64,000 nt of DNA from Thalassospira profundimaris (GTDB lineage Bacteria; Pseudomonadota; Alphaproteobacteria; Rhodospirillales; Thalassospiraceae), in the NCBI RefSeq assembly GCF_003326755.1, contig NZ_JPWH01000008.1, forward strand, positions 62,001 through 126,000, written 5' to 3'. The notes under the pieces are model-generated. The model had not been told where the DNA came from and did not search any database. It saw only the letters and a program-made list of their open reading frames with translations. Numbering within the stretch: position 1 is the stretch's first letter; each line of letters opens with the position of its first letter. The translations under genes were made by a program, and so were the position numbers. Below, piece by piece: positions 55,609-64,000 of this stretch.

Positions 55609-57263
55609 AAATTGTCATTCTTGGTGGCTATGGTGTTTTCGGCTCCCGCCTGGCCGAACTTTTGCTGCGCGATGGGCATGATGTGGTCGTTGCCGGGCGT
55701 CATATGACAAAGGCCCGGTCATGTGCCGATAATCTTGGGTGTAGTGCCTTGGAACTAGATCTGCATACTTGCCCGGAACGCATATTTTCCGTCGCGCCGG
55801 ATGTGGTGGTGGATGCAGCCGGACCCTTTCAGGCGTATCGTGACGATCCTTATAAAATCGCGCGGCTGTGTCTTGATCATGGTGCGGATTATCTTGATTT
55901 TTCCGATGATGCGGCCTTTACCGCAGGTGTCAAGGTGCTTGACGGGGTGGCAAGAAGATACAACCGCTGCCTGCTGTCAGGGGTATCTAGTGTGCCGGGA
56001 CTGTCCTCCGTTATTGCCCGTGACCTTTGCCAGGGCCTGGACGATATTTTATTGGTGGATACGGCGATTTTGCCGGGTAATCGTGCGCCGCGAGGTACAT
56101 CGGTAATATCGGGCATTGTGGGGCAGTTGGGCACGGTCTCGCGTGTTTGGCGCGGTGGGGTCTGGCGCGATCAGGCGTGTTGGAGCGACCCCCGAAATCT
56201 GTGCCTTGCTGGGAATTTGAAACGTACGGCACGGTTTATCGAGGTACCCGATATTCGCCTTTTCCCCGACTTTTTCAAGGCAAGGTCGGTGATGTTTCGC
56301 GCCGGGATGGAATTGGGCATTTTTAATGCGGCGATGTATTGGCTGGGGAAACTGCGCCGTCGCTGGATGTTTGATGTAACGCCTTTTCGTGTCGGTATTA
56401 TCCGCAAGATGGCCGATATGCTCCTGCCCTTTGGCACAGACCGTGGGGGAATGCAGGTTGCGGTTGTCGGCACAAAGGGGGGCGAAACGGTCCGGCGGTG
56501 CTGGCGTTTGATTGCAGAAGCCGGTGATGGCCCCTATATCCCGACCATTGCCGCGCGGGTGGTGATCCGCAAACTTGCTTTGGGTCAGGTGGGGGCGGGT
56601 GCGCGTCCCTGTCTTGCCGAAACCAGCCGCGTAGAGGCCGAGCAGGCGATGACGGACCTGTCGGTGTCCTTTCAGGTGGACGAAAACCCTGCGCGCCCTC
56701 TTTTCCAATCCGTGTTGCGAGACCGGTGGTCGCTGTTGCCGCCTGAAATTCGGGCTTTGCATTCGGTTTATGATATGGAAAGTTTTTCGGGACAGGCCGA
56801 AGTAACCCGGGGGCGTTCCCTGATGGCGCGTGCGATTGCGTGGTTTTTCGGTTTTCCACCAGCCAGCCCGAAATGTGCGGTGAGTGTTACGAAAACCCGT
56901 ACCGAAACAGGCGAGATCTGGCAGCGCAATTTTGGCGGCAAAATTTTTCAGTCGCGTTGTCGTGCGGCTGCCGTCCCCTATCGTTTTCGCGAGGGTTTTG
57001 GGCTGTTTAACTATGAAATGGATGTGGATGCGTCTGATGCGGGCATCGAATTGCCGGTGCGTCGCGGATGGTTCATGGGGGTTCCATTGCCACGTTTTTT
57101 GCTGCCCAAAAGCGACAGCCGTGAATATGTGCAAAATCGCACTTTTCATTTCGATGTAAAGTTAACTGCGCCGTTGGGAATTGGGTTGATTGTGCGATAT
57201 CGCGGGTCTTTGCATCCTGATGGCAAGGTGCATTTACCGGGGCATGCCCGTGCCAAAGGTTGA
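55605..57263 (+). CDS. Saccharopine dehydrogenase-like N-domain fused to DUF4166
   Basis: A 552-residue protein. Residues 1-130 form a Rossmann fold opening MKIVILGGYGVFGSRLAELL, related to saccharopine dehydrogenase and trans-acting enoyl reductases. The C-terminal half, after about 350, with RDRWSLLPPEIRALHSVYD and FNYEMDVDASDAG, fits DUF4166. Substrate unknown. It shares an ATGA overlap with the DCC gene, suggesting a functional pair. Confidence 0.76.
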   Translation: MKIVILGGYGVFGSRLAELLLRDGHDVVVAGRHMTKARSCADNLGCSALELDLHTCPERIFSVAPDVVVDAAGPFQAYRDDPYKIARLCLDHGADYLDFSDDAAFTAGVKVLDGVARRYNRCLLSGVSSVPGLSSVIARDLCQGLDDILLVDTAILPGNRAPRGTSVISGIVGQLGTVSRVWRGGVWRDQACWSDPRNLCLAGNLKRTARFIEVPDIRLFPDFFKARSVMFRAGMELGIFNAAMYWLGKLRRRWMFDVTPFRVGIIRKMADMLLPFGTDRGGMQVAVVGTKGGETVRRCWRLIAEAGDGPYIPTIAARVVIRKLALGQVGAGARPCLAETSRVEAEQAMTDLSVSFQVDENPARPLFQSVLRDRWSLLPPEIRALHSVYDMESFSGQAEVTRGRSLMARAIAWFFGFPPASPKCAVSVTKTRTETGEIWQRNFGGKIFQSRCRAAAVPYRFREGFGLFNYEMDVDASDAGIELPVRRGWFMGVPLPRFLLPKSDSREYVQNRTFHFDVKLTAPLGIGLIVRYRGSLHPDGKVHLPGHARAKG

Positions 57264-57288
57264 ATATTGTGGTGTTCCGGGGGCAGGC

Positions 57289-57328
57289 AAAAAAACAGGC
57301 CTTCATGCTGATCGTGCGTGAAGACCTG
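57289..57328 (-). terminator. Intrinsic terminator after the autotransporter gene
   Basis: On the minus strand a 10-bp stem with one mismatch (57328-57319 with 57305-57296) is followed by seven T. Confidence 0.8.
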
Positions 57329-57371
57329 CTTGGGGTTTGTGGGGGACGGGTTTGTTTATCGGCTTATTGCC

Positions 57372-60300
57372 TTACCATTCAAAACGGCCGCCCAGGATAA
57401 AGCTGTGTTCGGTCTGCCTGGCTCCGAAAGACGGGTTGTAGCTGGCAAAAGCCTGGAAAGAGTCGCCAAATTTGAGCGCCGTGCCGATTTTGGCCGCCAG
57501 CATGTTTCGGTCCTTTGGCGTGCCATTAACAACAAAATCACTGCCGCCGCTGGTGAAGTGCAGGGTGCTGCTGTTTTCGGTGGTGCCGATATGATGTTTC
57601 AGGGCCAGCCCCAGTTGCGGCAGCAGTTTTTTGCGATTGCCAATGTCATATTCGCTGGAAAACCGCACGCCGAGGCTGGATGTCCCGACAAGGTCGGTAT
57701 CGTCATCCCGGCCCAGATTGGCCCCCGGCGCACCGGTTTCGGTAAATTCGCCCAGATATTGTTGCAACACCGAGGCGGAGACATAAGGCTCGAACCACAT
57801 GTTCTGCTCGACCTGAAAGGCTCGGGCCAGTTCGGCATCGGCTGACAGGCTCTGATCGGTGTAGCTGGCTTTGGCCGATTGGTCAAAACCGCCGATTTTC
57901 AGGTCGCGGCGGCTGTCCGATGCAATGCGACTCCAGGCAAGCTGGCCACTGGCCCGCCAGTCATCTTTGCGGTATTCCCCATATATACCGGCGGTAAAGG
58001 TGTCGGTATCGATGCGGGAGCGGATCGCACTTTGCTCGCTATTGCCATTGATATAGCCAAAGAACACGCCCAGGGTCATTTCCTGTGTTATGGCTCTGTC
58101 ATAACCGCCAATAATCCCCAGCCAGTCATAGCTGGTTTTGACGGATTCCGCATCGGCATCAATAATGCCCCGGCCACCCACTGTTTGCGACCATAGACCA
58201 TTGGGGGCTTTGTCTGATGATGATGTTGTCGGGGTATCGGACCAGCCCAGCGACGCGCTTAATGGCTGTGTCACATCAATCATGCCTTGGGGCTGGGCAA
58301 AACCGGCCATTTCGGCGGCTGAAAAGGCGAGGCCGGCCTGCGCACCGGAACGGGTTGATGTGCGCAGGGCGGTCAGGCGGGTGCCAACCTGCTGGCTGAC
58401 CTGCTGGTTCAGGTTAACGCTGGATTGCTGCGTGATGGGGTAAATGTTGCCGGTCAACTGGGTATAGGCTTCCTGCACCGCCTCTTCGGACAATGAAAGA
58501 AGATTGTTAAGCAGCGTATCTGCCCCCTGAAGGCTGTTCAGAACCGTCGCAACGGATTTCTGGTTGGGGGTTTTGGCAACATCGACATAACCTGATGTAT
58601 TGCGCTTGAGGGTCAGCGTCACATCGTTGCCAGTACCACCCGCATAATTCACACTGGCATCGTAAAAGGCCAGATCGTCGGTGACGGAGGCAAAGGTACC
58701 GTTAATGGCGGATATGCTTTGATTGTCGATAATGACCTGGACATATTCGTTTTGCGCGAAATTGCCTTGCAAACCGGCAATGGAAAGGCTGGCGCCACTG
58801 ATTGTGACGGTTCCGTTATTCTGAACCACCACCTTGTCCATGCTGCCGGTGTCATTGATCTCGATCTTGAGGGTTGAACCGCTGTTGAGTGCGTAATTGC
58901 CATTGACCGTTTGGGTGCCGACGCCATTGTTGCCCGGTGTATGGTTCGCACCAGACAAGACCGAAAGGGCACCGAGCGTACCGGTGCCGCCAAATGTGCC
59001 CTGGCTAACCGTGGTGTCACCGGCATAGCTGTTATTCCCGGTCAGGAGCAACTGACCACTGCCCGTTTTGTTCAGAGACCCCGTGCCCGAAACAGCCCCG
59101 GCAAGCGTTAGCACGGTATTGTTTGCCGTATTGATCGTGCTTGTCTTGTTCGCATTCAGGGTGACATTTTGCGCCTTTGTGAAGGTGCCGGTACTTGCAA
59201 GCGTGCCACCATCCAGAACAAGGTTTGCGCTGCCAAGGTTGGCCTGGGAGGCCACCGATAATGTGCCGCCGGAAAGGGTCATTGTGCCGGTAAAACTGGT
59301 GTTGTCTCCTGTCAGTCGCGTAGTGCCGGCGATTGTTCTGACTGTGCCTTTGCCATCTTCTTTCGACACCATTGCATTTGCAAATTCGTAATCCGTTTCG
59401 GTGTGATTGAAGATGATGGTGCTGGTGCCGCCATAGAATTCGACGCCGTTGGTGGTTGTAACCGTGCCTGCGGCAACGGCTGCACTGTTGGCATCGGCAC
59501 CAATATTCAGGGTGCCGTTTGCATCTGCGGTAAAGCCCATGCGCAAAACATCGGCCATCGCGAATGTGGCACCGTTTTGCACCGTAATGGTGCCGGTCCC
59601 GTCAACGCCGATATAACCCTTACCGGAAAAAGTGTCTGATATGGACGACAGTTTTGTCCCGCTCCCGGTAACAAGAATGCTGCCGGTGGAGCCGGTATCA
59701 TTGCCAACCCCGACAACCGACGCCCAAACATGCGCGCCGCCTGAAACGGTCAGTTCACCGGTATTGTTGCTGGGACCATTGCCGCTGCCGCCAACATAAA
59801 GGGACAAATGGGCGTTCCAGGTGGTGTTTTCACCGGTCACGGTCATGGATGCCTTGTTTTCATCGCCGACACCGTCGCCATTGACATAACCGGCATCTGA
59901 TTCCAGCGTGGCACCATCCGAGATTGTGGCTGTACCGGATTCAACGCTGAAAAAGCCGTCCGCACTTTCCCAGTCTGCCGGGGTACCGCTATGTGCCGTG
60001 CCGATTTTGATGTTTGTGCCACTGCCCGAGGCGGTAAAGGTGGCGCTGTTCAGGTAAATACCGCCAGAAACTGTTTCAAGTTCCGCGCCATTCTTGACCT
60101 CGAACGTGCCTTTCTTGAAGTTGACGTGAGATTCTGACGTCAGTTTCGAGCCGCTATCGGTGATGGAAATCGATCCTGTTCCTGCATCGGTAGAGGTTCT
60201 GACCTGATAGACTGAAACCGTGCCGCCACTGGAGATATTCACCTTTCCCTCGCCCAGATAGCCGATGAGAAGGGCCGTGCCATTGTCATTCCAGACGGCA

Positions 60301-60608
60301 TTGGGGCCTGTCACGTTTATAATCGAGTTCGATCCCGTATCGATGCCGACAAATGTTTCTTTTGCCGTCGGCCCTTCACGTGTGCCGCTGTTCAGAATGG
60401 CCCCCGTGCCGATATTCAGAACAGTGTCGCCAGAGGTTGGAGCAACACCAAGCCGGAGTTGTTCATAGGTTTCCGTGCCTGAAACAGTATGACTGCCGGT
60501 GCTTAAGAACAAATCTGCGGCCAGGGCCGGTCCGTGCAAACACAAAATATCCGTCGCCACAGTGGCCAGTAAAATAAGTGTCGTTTTTCTGCGTGATGAA
60601 TTGAGCAT
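57372..60608 (-). CDS. Autotransporter (type Va) with beta-helical passenger
   Basis: A 1078-residue secreted protein. A signal peptide ends near HGPALA; a long passenger of Gly/Thr/Ser-rich beta-helix repeats runs to about residue 780, with modules such as TGSGTKLSS, TGPNAVWND and LLLTGNNSYAGDTTVSQGT (autotransporter-associated repeat). The C-terminal 280 residues are an autotransporter beta-barrel (SYDWLGIIGGYDRAI, ending FILGGRFEW). Likely surface adhesin. Start ATG 60608 follows GGGGGA. A LysR gene lies upstream on the same strand. Confidence 0.9.
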   Translation of the reverse strand: MLNSSRRKTTLILLATVATDILCLHGPALAADLFLSTGSHTVSGTETYEQLRLGVAPTSGDTVLNIGTGAILNSGTREGPTAKETFVGIDTGSNSIINVTGPNAVWNDNGTALLIGYLGEGKVNISSGGTVSVYQVRTSTDAGTGSISITDSGSKLTSESHVNFKKGTFEVKNGAELETVSGGIYLNSATFTASGSGTNIKIGTAHSGTPADWESADGFFSVESGTATISDGATLESDAGYVNGDGVGDENKASMTVTGENTTWNAHLSLYVGGSGNGPSNNTGELTVSGGAHVWASVVGVGNDTGSTGSILVTGSGTKLSSISDTFSGKGYIGVDGTGTITVQNGATFAMADVLRMGFTADANGTLNIGADANSAAVAAGTVTTTNGVEFYGGTSTIIFNHTETDYEFANAMVSKEDGKGTVRTIAGTTRLTGDNTSFTGTMTLSGGTLSVASQANLGSANLVLDGGTLASTGTFTKAQNVTLNANKTSTINTANNTVLTLAGAVSGTGSLNKTGSGQLLLTGNNSYAGDTTVSQGTFGGTGTLGALSVLSGANHTPGNNGVGTQTVNGNYALNSGSTLKIEINDTGSMDKVVVQNNGTVTISGASLSIAGLQGNFAQNEYVQVIIDNQSISAINGTFASVTDDLAFYDASVNYAGGTGNDVTLTLKRNTSGYVDVAKTPNQKSVATVLNSLQGADTLLNNLLSLSEEAVQEAYTQLTGNIYPITQQSSVNLNQQVSQQVGTRLTALRTSTRSGAQAGLAFSAAEMAGFAQPQGMIDVTQPLSASLGWSDTPTTSSSDKAPNGLWSQTVGGRGIIDADAESVKTSYDWLGIIGGYDRAITQEMTLGVFFGYINGNSEQSAIRSRIDTDTFTAGIYGEYRKDDWRASGQLAWSRIASDSRRDLKIGGFDQSAKASYTDQSLSADAELARAFQVEQNMWFEPYVSASVLQQYLGEFTETGAPGANLGRDDDTDLVGTSSLGVRFSSEYDIGNRKKLLPQLGLALKHHIGTTENSSTLHFTSGGSDFVVNGTPKDRNMLAAKIGTALKFGDSFQAFASYNPSFGARQTEHSFILGGRFEW

Positions 60609-61053
60609 GCTTCCCCCTTTAAGTCATGATCATCGCGGTGCCAAATGATCGCCCTGTGTTTGAATGATTCCCTGAAGTTCCCCGGTCTCATAAACCTGCT
60701 GTTTGACGTGCTTTTCTGATCAAATTAACATAACTGTAATGTAGAATATCTACAGTGTTACAAAGAATGCACGTCGCCAAACCGCCAAATTTGAAACCAC
60801 AAGCACATGGTTCGGATCTGGCAGGCAAAAGCGATGTTTGCAGGCGGAAGGCACGTTAATTCCAGGATGATTATGTAAAAACGGGTCCCTATCCGTTTAT
60901 TACATGTTTCTACTATAGTGGTATTCGTTACGGGGGAAAAGAAAGATGTTGGTTCACCTAAGGGTAGGTTTTTCACCAAAGGTATCGTTTTTTCTCGAAT
61001 TTGCCGGTTTTTCAGGCACAGAGAATCTGGTGACGTGAACTTCTCAACTCATT
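60609..61053. other. Autotransporter upstream region with a 15-bp palindrome
   Basis: About 445 bases, AT-rich. TGTAGA-ata-TCTACA (60740-60754) is a clear dyad, inside weaker ACTGT...ACAGT arms, 132 bases before the autotransporter ATG. A 73-codon minus frame (60758-60979) has no ribosome site or family likeness and is not called. Confidence 0.55.
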
Positions 61054-61914
61054 CTAATGATTAAAATTTGCATGACCAAGTGCTGATATGGCGCCAAGCG
61101 CCAGTTCGCGTAACGCTGGCGTTGCCTGGTCGCGGATTTTAAGTGCGATGTCGATGGGCGGGAGGCCGGGCAGGTCTGTGCTGTTGATGATATTAAGGCC
61201 CTCATGCCGGGCGGTGCAGGCGGGCATGACACCAATGGCATGGCCGCCGCGCACAGCGATTACCAGCATGGAATTGGCGTTGCTGCTGTGGCTGACGCGA
61301 TGGGGAATATCATTTTGGTCCAGGGCGGCAAGGCCGCTTTGCCGGACCGAACAGGCATCGTGATAGACCGCGACGGGCAGCGGGCGCTGGTGGATGTCAA
61401 AGTCCGACAGGCCAACCCATACCAGGGGTTCGGATATGACATGCAGGCTGTCGCCCTCGTTTTCGGCGGTCATGATGGCAAGGTCGAGTTCGCCCTGGGC
61501 CACGCGTTTGCCAAGGTCCACGCTGTAGCCGGCATGGCAGCTTATTTCGGTATGGGGCAGGCGCTGGGCCGCCGAGCGCAGAATTTCGGGTAAAAAGATG
61601 GTGGCATAATCATCGGGCAGGCCGATGCGCAGAACGGGGGGCGCGGCTTCCAGGAGGTCGGCGACCATGCGGTCATTCAGCCCGATAATATCCTCGGCAT
61701 AGGATTTGACGACAAGGCCGGTTGCAGTTGGCGTGATGTGATTGCGATGGCGCGAAATCAGGGGCGTGCCAACGGTTTCTTCCAGGCGTTTGATCTGCTG
61801 GCTGATGGCGGGCTGGGTGCGTAATAAAATCTCGGCCGTGCGGGTAAAACTCTGGGTTTCCAGCACGGTCAAAAAGGTTCTGAGCCAGTCAATATCAACG
61901 TTTAAGAGCGCCAT
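61054..61914 (-). CDS. LysR-family transcriptional regulator
   Basis: A 286-residue LTTR with QSFTRTAEILLRTQPAISQQ in the DNA-binding domain and an effector region. It is divergent from the DMT permease gene across 143 bases, its likely target, and also lies upstream of the autotransporter on the same strand. A shared palindrome with the autotransporter promoter cannot be assigned to it yet. Confidence 0.86.
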   Translation of the reverse strand: MALLNVDIDWLRTFLTVLETQSFTRTAEILLRTQPAISQQIKRLEETVGTPLISRHRNHITPTATGLVVKSYAEDIIGLNDRMVADLLEAAPPVLRIGLPDDYATIFLPEILRSAAQRLPHTEISCHAGYSVDLGKRVAQGELDLAIMTAENEGDSLHVISEPLVWVGLSDFDIHQRPLPVAVYHDACSVRQSGLAALDQNDIPHRVSHSSNANSMLVIAVRGGHAIGVMPACTARHEGLNIINSTDLPGLPPIDIALKIRDQATPALRELALGAISALGHANFNH

Positions 61915-62057
61915 AAGGTTTTGTTATTTCCGTTATAAGTCGAAGCAATTTCCCTTTTGACAGCTTCACGGGCATTGTGCCGGAGCAGACAGTCAACACC
62001 TATAATCTGGCGGCTGTTCACGCGTAAAACAATGATTTTGTTATAAAGGCGACGGCA

Positions 62058-63086
62058 ATGCACAATACCGCATGTTTGAAACGCGAAACGTTACATCCGA
62101 ACGATCCGGCAAACGAGACCAGCAGCCATGCTTCTGGCGGGACAGGCGGGGCAGGCGTTTCTGCATATGGTGGTATGGTCTGGCCGGTATTGGGATTGTT
62201 GCTGGCGGCAAGCCTGATGGGGCTGGGGCCGATTTTTGTCCGCTTGTCCGGCATTTCGGCCGAGGCATCGGCTTTTTGGCGGGCCATGCTGGCCGCCCCG
62301 GTTTTTTGGGTTGCCAGTCAGGGGCTAGCCATCGTAAGCGCGAAAAAGCGCCCATCAAATATGGACGGGATCGTCTCTGACAGCGCAGCCCGCCCCGCAC
62401 GCAAAACCGGGTTGCTGGTGCTGGCCGGTGTGCTGTTTGCCGCCGATTTGATGTTTGCCCATCTTGCCATTGGCATGACAACGGTTGCCAATGCAATTTT
62501 GCTCAATAACCTGGCCCCGCTTTTTGTTGGCTGTTTTGGCCTGCTGGGTTGGGCGCGCCGTCCAAGTCGCCGGTTCTGGCAGGGCCTGCCCATTGCCATG
62601 CTCGGCGCATTTTGTCTGTTTTTGGCCAGTTCGCATGGCAGCGGCTCCATGCTGGGTGATGCCACGGCAATTGTCGCTGCCGGGTTTTACGGGGCCTATT
62701 TTGTGGTGATTGCCAAGCTGCGCCAGGATCATTCCGCCCTGCAGATCATGCTCTGGAGCACGATTGTCACCGCGATTATTCTGGCCCTTTATATGCTGGT
62801 TTTTGATGGTGGCATTGGCATGCCCGCTGTTCTTGGCGGCTGGCTGGCCCTGTGTGGTCTGGCCTTTTTAACGCATATTGGCGGGCAGGGGATGGTATCG
62901 GTCTGTTTCAAGCGGGTTGATGAAGCCACCGGGTCGATCATTTTGCTGTGGCAGCCCTTTATGTCGGCCATTTTGGGGGCACTGGTGCTGGGCGAGGTTT
63001 TAAACCCGTGGCATGCGCTGGGGGCCGCCTTGGTGATGGTGGCGGTTGCCTATATCACGGTGCGTCGCCGCCGTCGGGCTGGATGA
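62058..63086 (+). CDS. DMT/EamA family transporter
   Basis: A 342-residue inner-membrane protein with a 40-residue hydrophilic N-tail and ten helices in two EamA repeats (GLGPIFVRLSGISAEASAFWR, TTVANAILLNNLAPLF; second repeat GFYGAYFVVIAKLRQDHS). Members export amino acids or other metabolites. Divergent from the LysR gene. Confidence 0.85.
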   Translation: MHNTACLKRETLHPNDPANETSSHASGGTGGAGVSAYGGMVWPVLGLLLAASLMGLGPIFVRLSGISAEASAFWRAMLAAPVFWVASQGLAIVSAKKRPSNMDGIVSDSAARPARKTGLLVLAGVLFAADLMFAHLAIGMTTVANAILLNNLAPLFVGCFGLLGWARRPSRRFWQGLPIAMLGAFCLFLASSHGSGSMLGDATAIVAAGFYGAYFVVIAKLRQDHSALQIMLWSTIVTAIILALYMLVFDGGIGMPAVLGGWLALCGLAFLTHIGGQGMVSVCFKRVDEATGSIILLWQPFMSAILGALVLGEVLNPWHALGAALVMVAVAYITVRRRRRAG

Positions 63087-63104
63087 TGTGCGTTAACGTC
63101 CTGA

Positions 63105-63572
63105 TCACGGATTAAGCATCAGCCACAGCGTAATGAACGGAAAAATGACCGCCAGCATGCCAAGAAAGTTCCACAGCCGGGCGGCACGATAATAGGTTTC
63201 GGGCAGGTCGGCCTGATGATGGTCGCACGCGGTTTGCGCCAGCTTTGCCATGCGCCGTTGCAGCGGGATTAATCCCAACAGCCAGATCACGGCTGCCATG
63301 ATAAACAGGAAAATGCCGCTTTGCAGGTTAAAGCGCGCGGCAAGGTCAATGCGCGCAATGTGATACAGGCCAATGCCGCCTATTGCGATCAGGACGACGC
63401 CGCCGGCGGTAAAGGCCAGATCGGTGATTTTAACCAGGCGGCAGGCAAAGGCGATGATCGCCGGATTGCGGGTTTTATCAGCCTGGTTTTTCCACACCGC
63501 ACTGACAACGATATTGCCCAGAAATAATACCACCCCCAGAAGATGAATGAACTTGATAAAGGCGTAATCCAT
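63105..63572 (-). CDS. DUF2269-type membrane protein
   Basis: A 155-residue protein with four hydrophobic helices. The opening MDYAFIKFIHLLGVVLFLGN and the central LTAGGVVLIAIGG-like stretch resemble the DUF2269/CopD-like group. Function unknown. It converges with the DMT gene, 18 bases apart, and lies downstream of the TetR gene with which it may be co-transcribed. Confidence 0.65.
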   Translation of the reverse strand: MDYAFIKFIHLLGVVLFLGNIVVSAVWKNQADKTRNPAIIAFACRLVKITDLAFTAGGVVLIAIGGIGLYHIARIDLAARFNLQSGIFLFIMAAVIWLLGLIPLQRRMAKLAQTACDHHQADLPETYYRAARLWNFLGMLAVIFPFITLWLMLNP

Positions 63573-63659
63573 GCGGGAGCCCCCGAGTCGCAACGATTGA
63601 AACAAGCCTGCAAGCCAGAAATGACCTGTTCGCAGCCCCTTTGCAAGCAGGGATCAGGA

Positions 63660-64000
63660 TCAGACTGTTTTGGCGTTTCGGTTTGCCGAACCTCCAAGGT
63701 CTTCGGCCAGCAGGCCAAAGACAAAATCCTGCAGGGGCTGGTCGGCGGGGGGCGAGATCATGCCATCTATCACCAGGGTGGCAATGCCGTGGGCGCGGCT
63801 CCAGGCGGCCAGCGCACGGTTATAGGCATTGGCGGCGTCGGCCAGCGTCATAGTGCCGCGCTGGTCCAGATTGGTGACAGATCGTTGCAAAATATCAAAT
63901 ACCGCATCGGCGGCATCGCGCAGTTCGGGATATTGATCCAGCGGCGGGCGCTCGCGGCCAAAGATCAGGCGGAAATGCTGCGGGTTTTCAATGGCAAACT
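63660..64000 (-). CDS. TetR-family regulator, C-terminal part
   Basis: The open frame continues past the right edge, so the N-terminal DNA-binding domain is outside the window. The visible 112 residues carry NPQHFRLIFGRERPPL and the WHG-type motif AWSRAHGIATLVIDGM, typical of one TetR C-terminal ligand-binding domain. It ends at the TGA at 63660. Confidence 0.75.
   Translation of the reverse strand, partial: FAIENPQHFRLIFGRERPPLDQYPELRDAADAVFDILQRSVTNLDQRGTMTLADAANAYNRALAAWSRAHGIATLVIDGMISPPADQPLQDFVFGLLAEDLGGSANRNAKTV

Noticed and set aside
60758-60979. 73-codon minus-strand frame upstream of the autotransporter
   Set aside because: No ribosome site or family resemblance.
1-64000. tRNA/rRNA genes, CRISPR arrays, insertion sequences, prophage
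   Set aside because: No cloverleaf, regular spaced repeats, transposase or phage genes were seen by eye.

Overview
This window reads as chromosomal DNA of an alphaproteobacterium, most likely Rhodospirillales and similar to Thalassospira (inference from gene content; no search was run). Supporting signs are a SAM-II riboswitch, an HdaA-type DnaA regulator, an EipB/DUF1849 envelope protein, a tiny aa3-oxidase subunit IV, and coding density and codon use that look uniform throughout. I see no rRNA, tRNA, CRISPR array, prophage or insertion sequence.

Layout. 1-1261: end of pepA, then holC. 1262-3973: methionine importer metNIQ behind a promoter, SAM-II aptamer and intrinsic terminator. 3987-9425: nitrilase/LysR divergent pair, a GNAT, an ABC-F ATPase and ndk. 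9452-13905: chemoreceptor, two very small membrane proteins (one is cytochrome oxidase subunit IV, the other unrecognised), and purM-purN behind an unusual hairpin leader. 14201-21456: DUF2066 protein, AI-2E-family permease, hdaA, a rimB-rimK-deacylase cluster and rnd. 21576-26570: accessory redox/regulator genes (SDR, NTF2-like, HxlR, QorB-like, LysR, DUF1835). 26676-31193: ppx, ppk and sixA. 31401-35372: aspS, a SPOR lipoprotein and eipB. 35543-41596: BigR-like ArsR, HDAC-family deacetylase, xseB-ispA-hydrolase-dxs (isoprenoid precursors). 41714-43960: TonB siderophore receptor with a Fur-like box. 44272-47151: SDR and two MDR-type reductases. 47317-54273: malonate catabolism (matB, matA, TRAP dctMQP) with divergent matR. 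54331-57263: tlyA, DCC protein and a saccharopine-dehydrogenase-like/DUF4166 protein. 57372-63572: autotransporter, LysR, DMT permease and DUF2269 protein. A TetR C-terminus runs off the right end.

How genes work together. The best-supported regulatory unit is the metNIQ leader: the aptamer's pseudoknot strand can alternatively pair with the 5' arm of the terminator, which gives a complete SAM-controlled attenuation switch. MetN lacks the C-terminal methionine-sensing domain, so control may be at the RNA level only. The malonate locus is self-contained: TRAP uptake, CoA ligation and decarboxylation to acetyl-CoA, with two matching GTATAC palindromes as likely MatR sites. The rimB-rimK-deacylase run suggests a protein-modification write/erase system. 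No wholly new defence or mobile system is evident; the most novel items are the purM hairpin leader, the 44-residue membrane ORF and the rim cluster.
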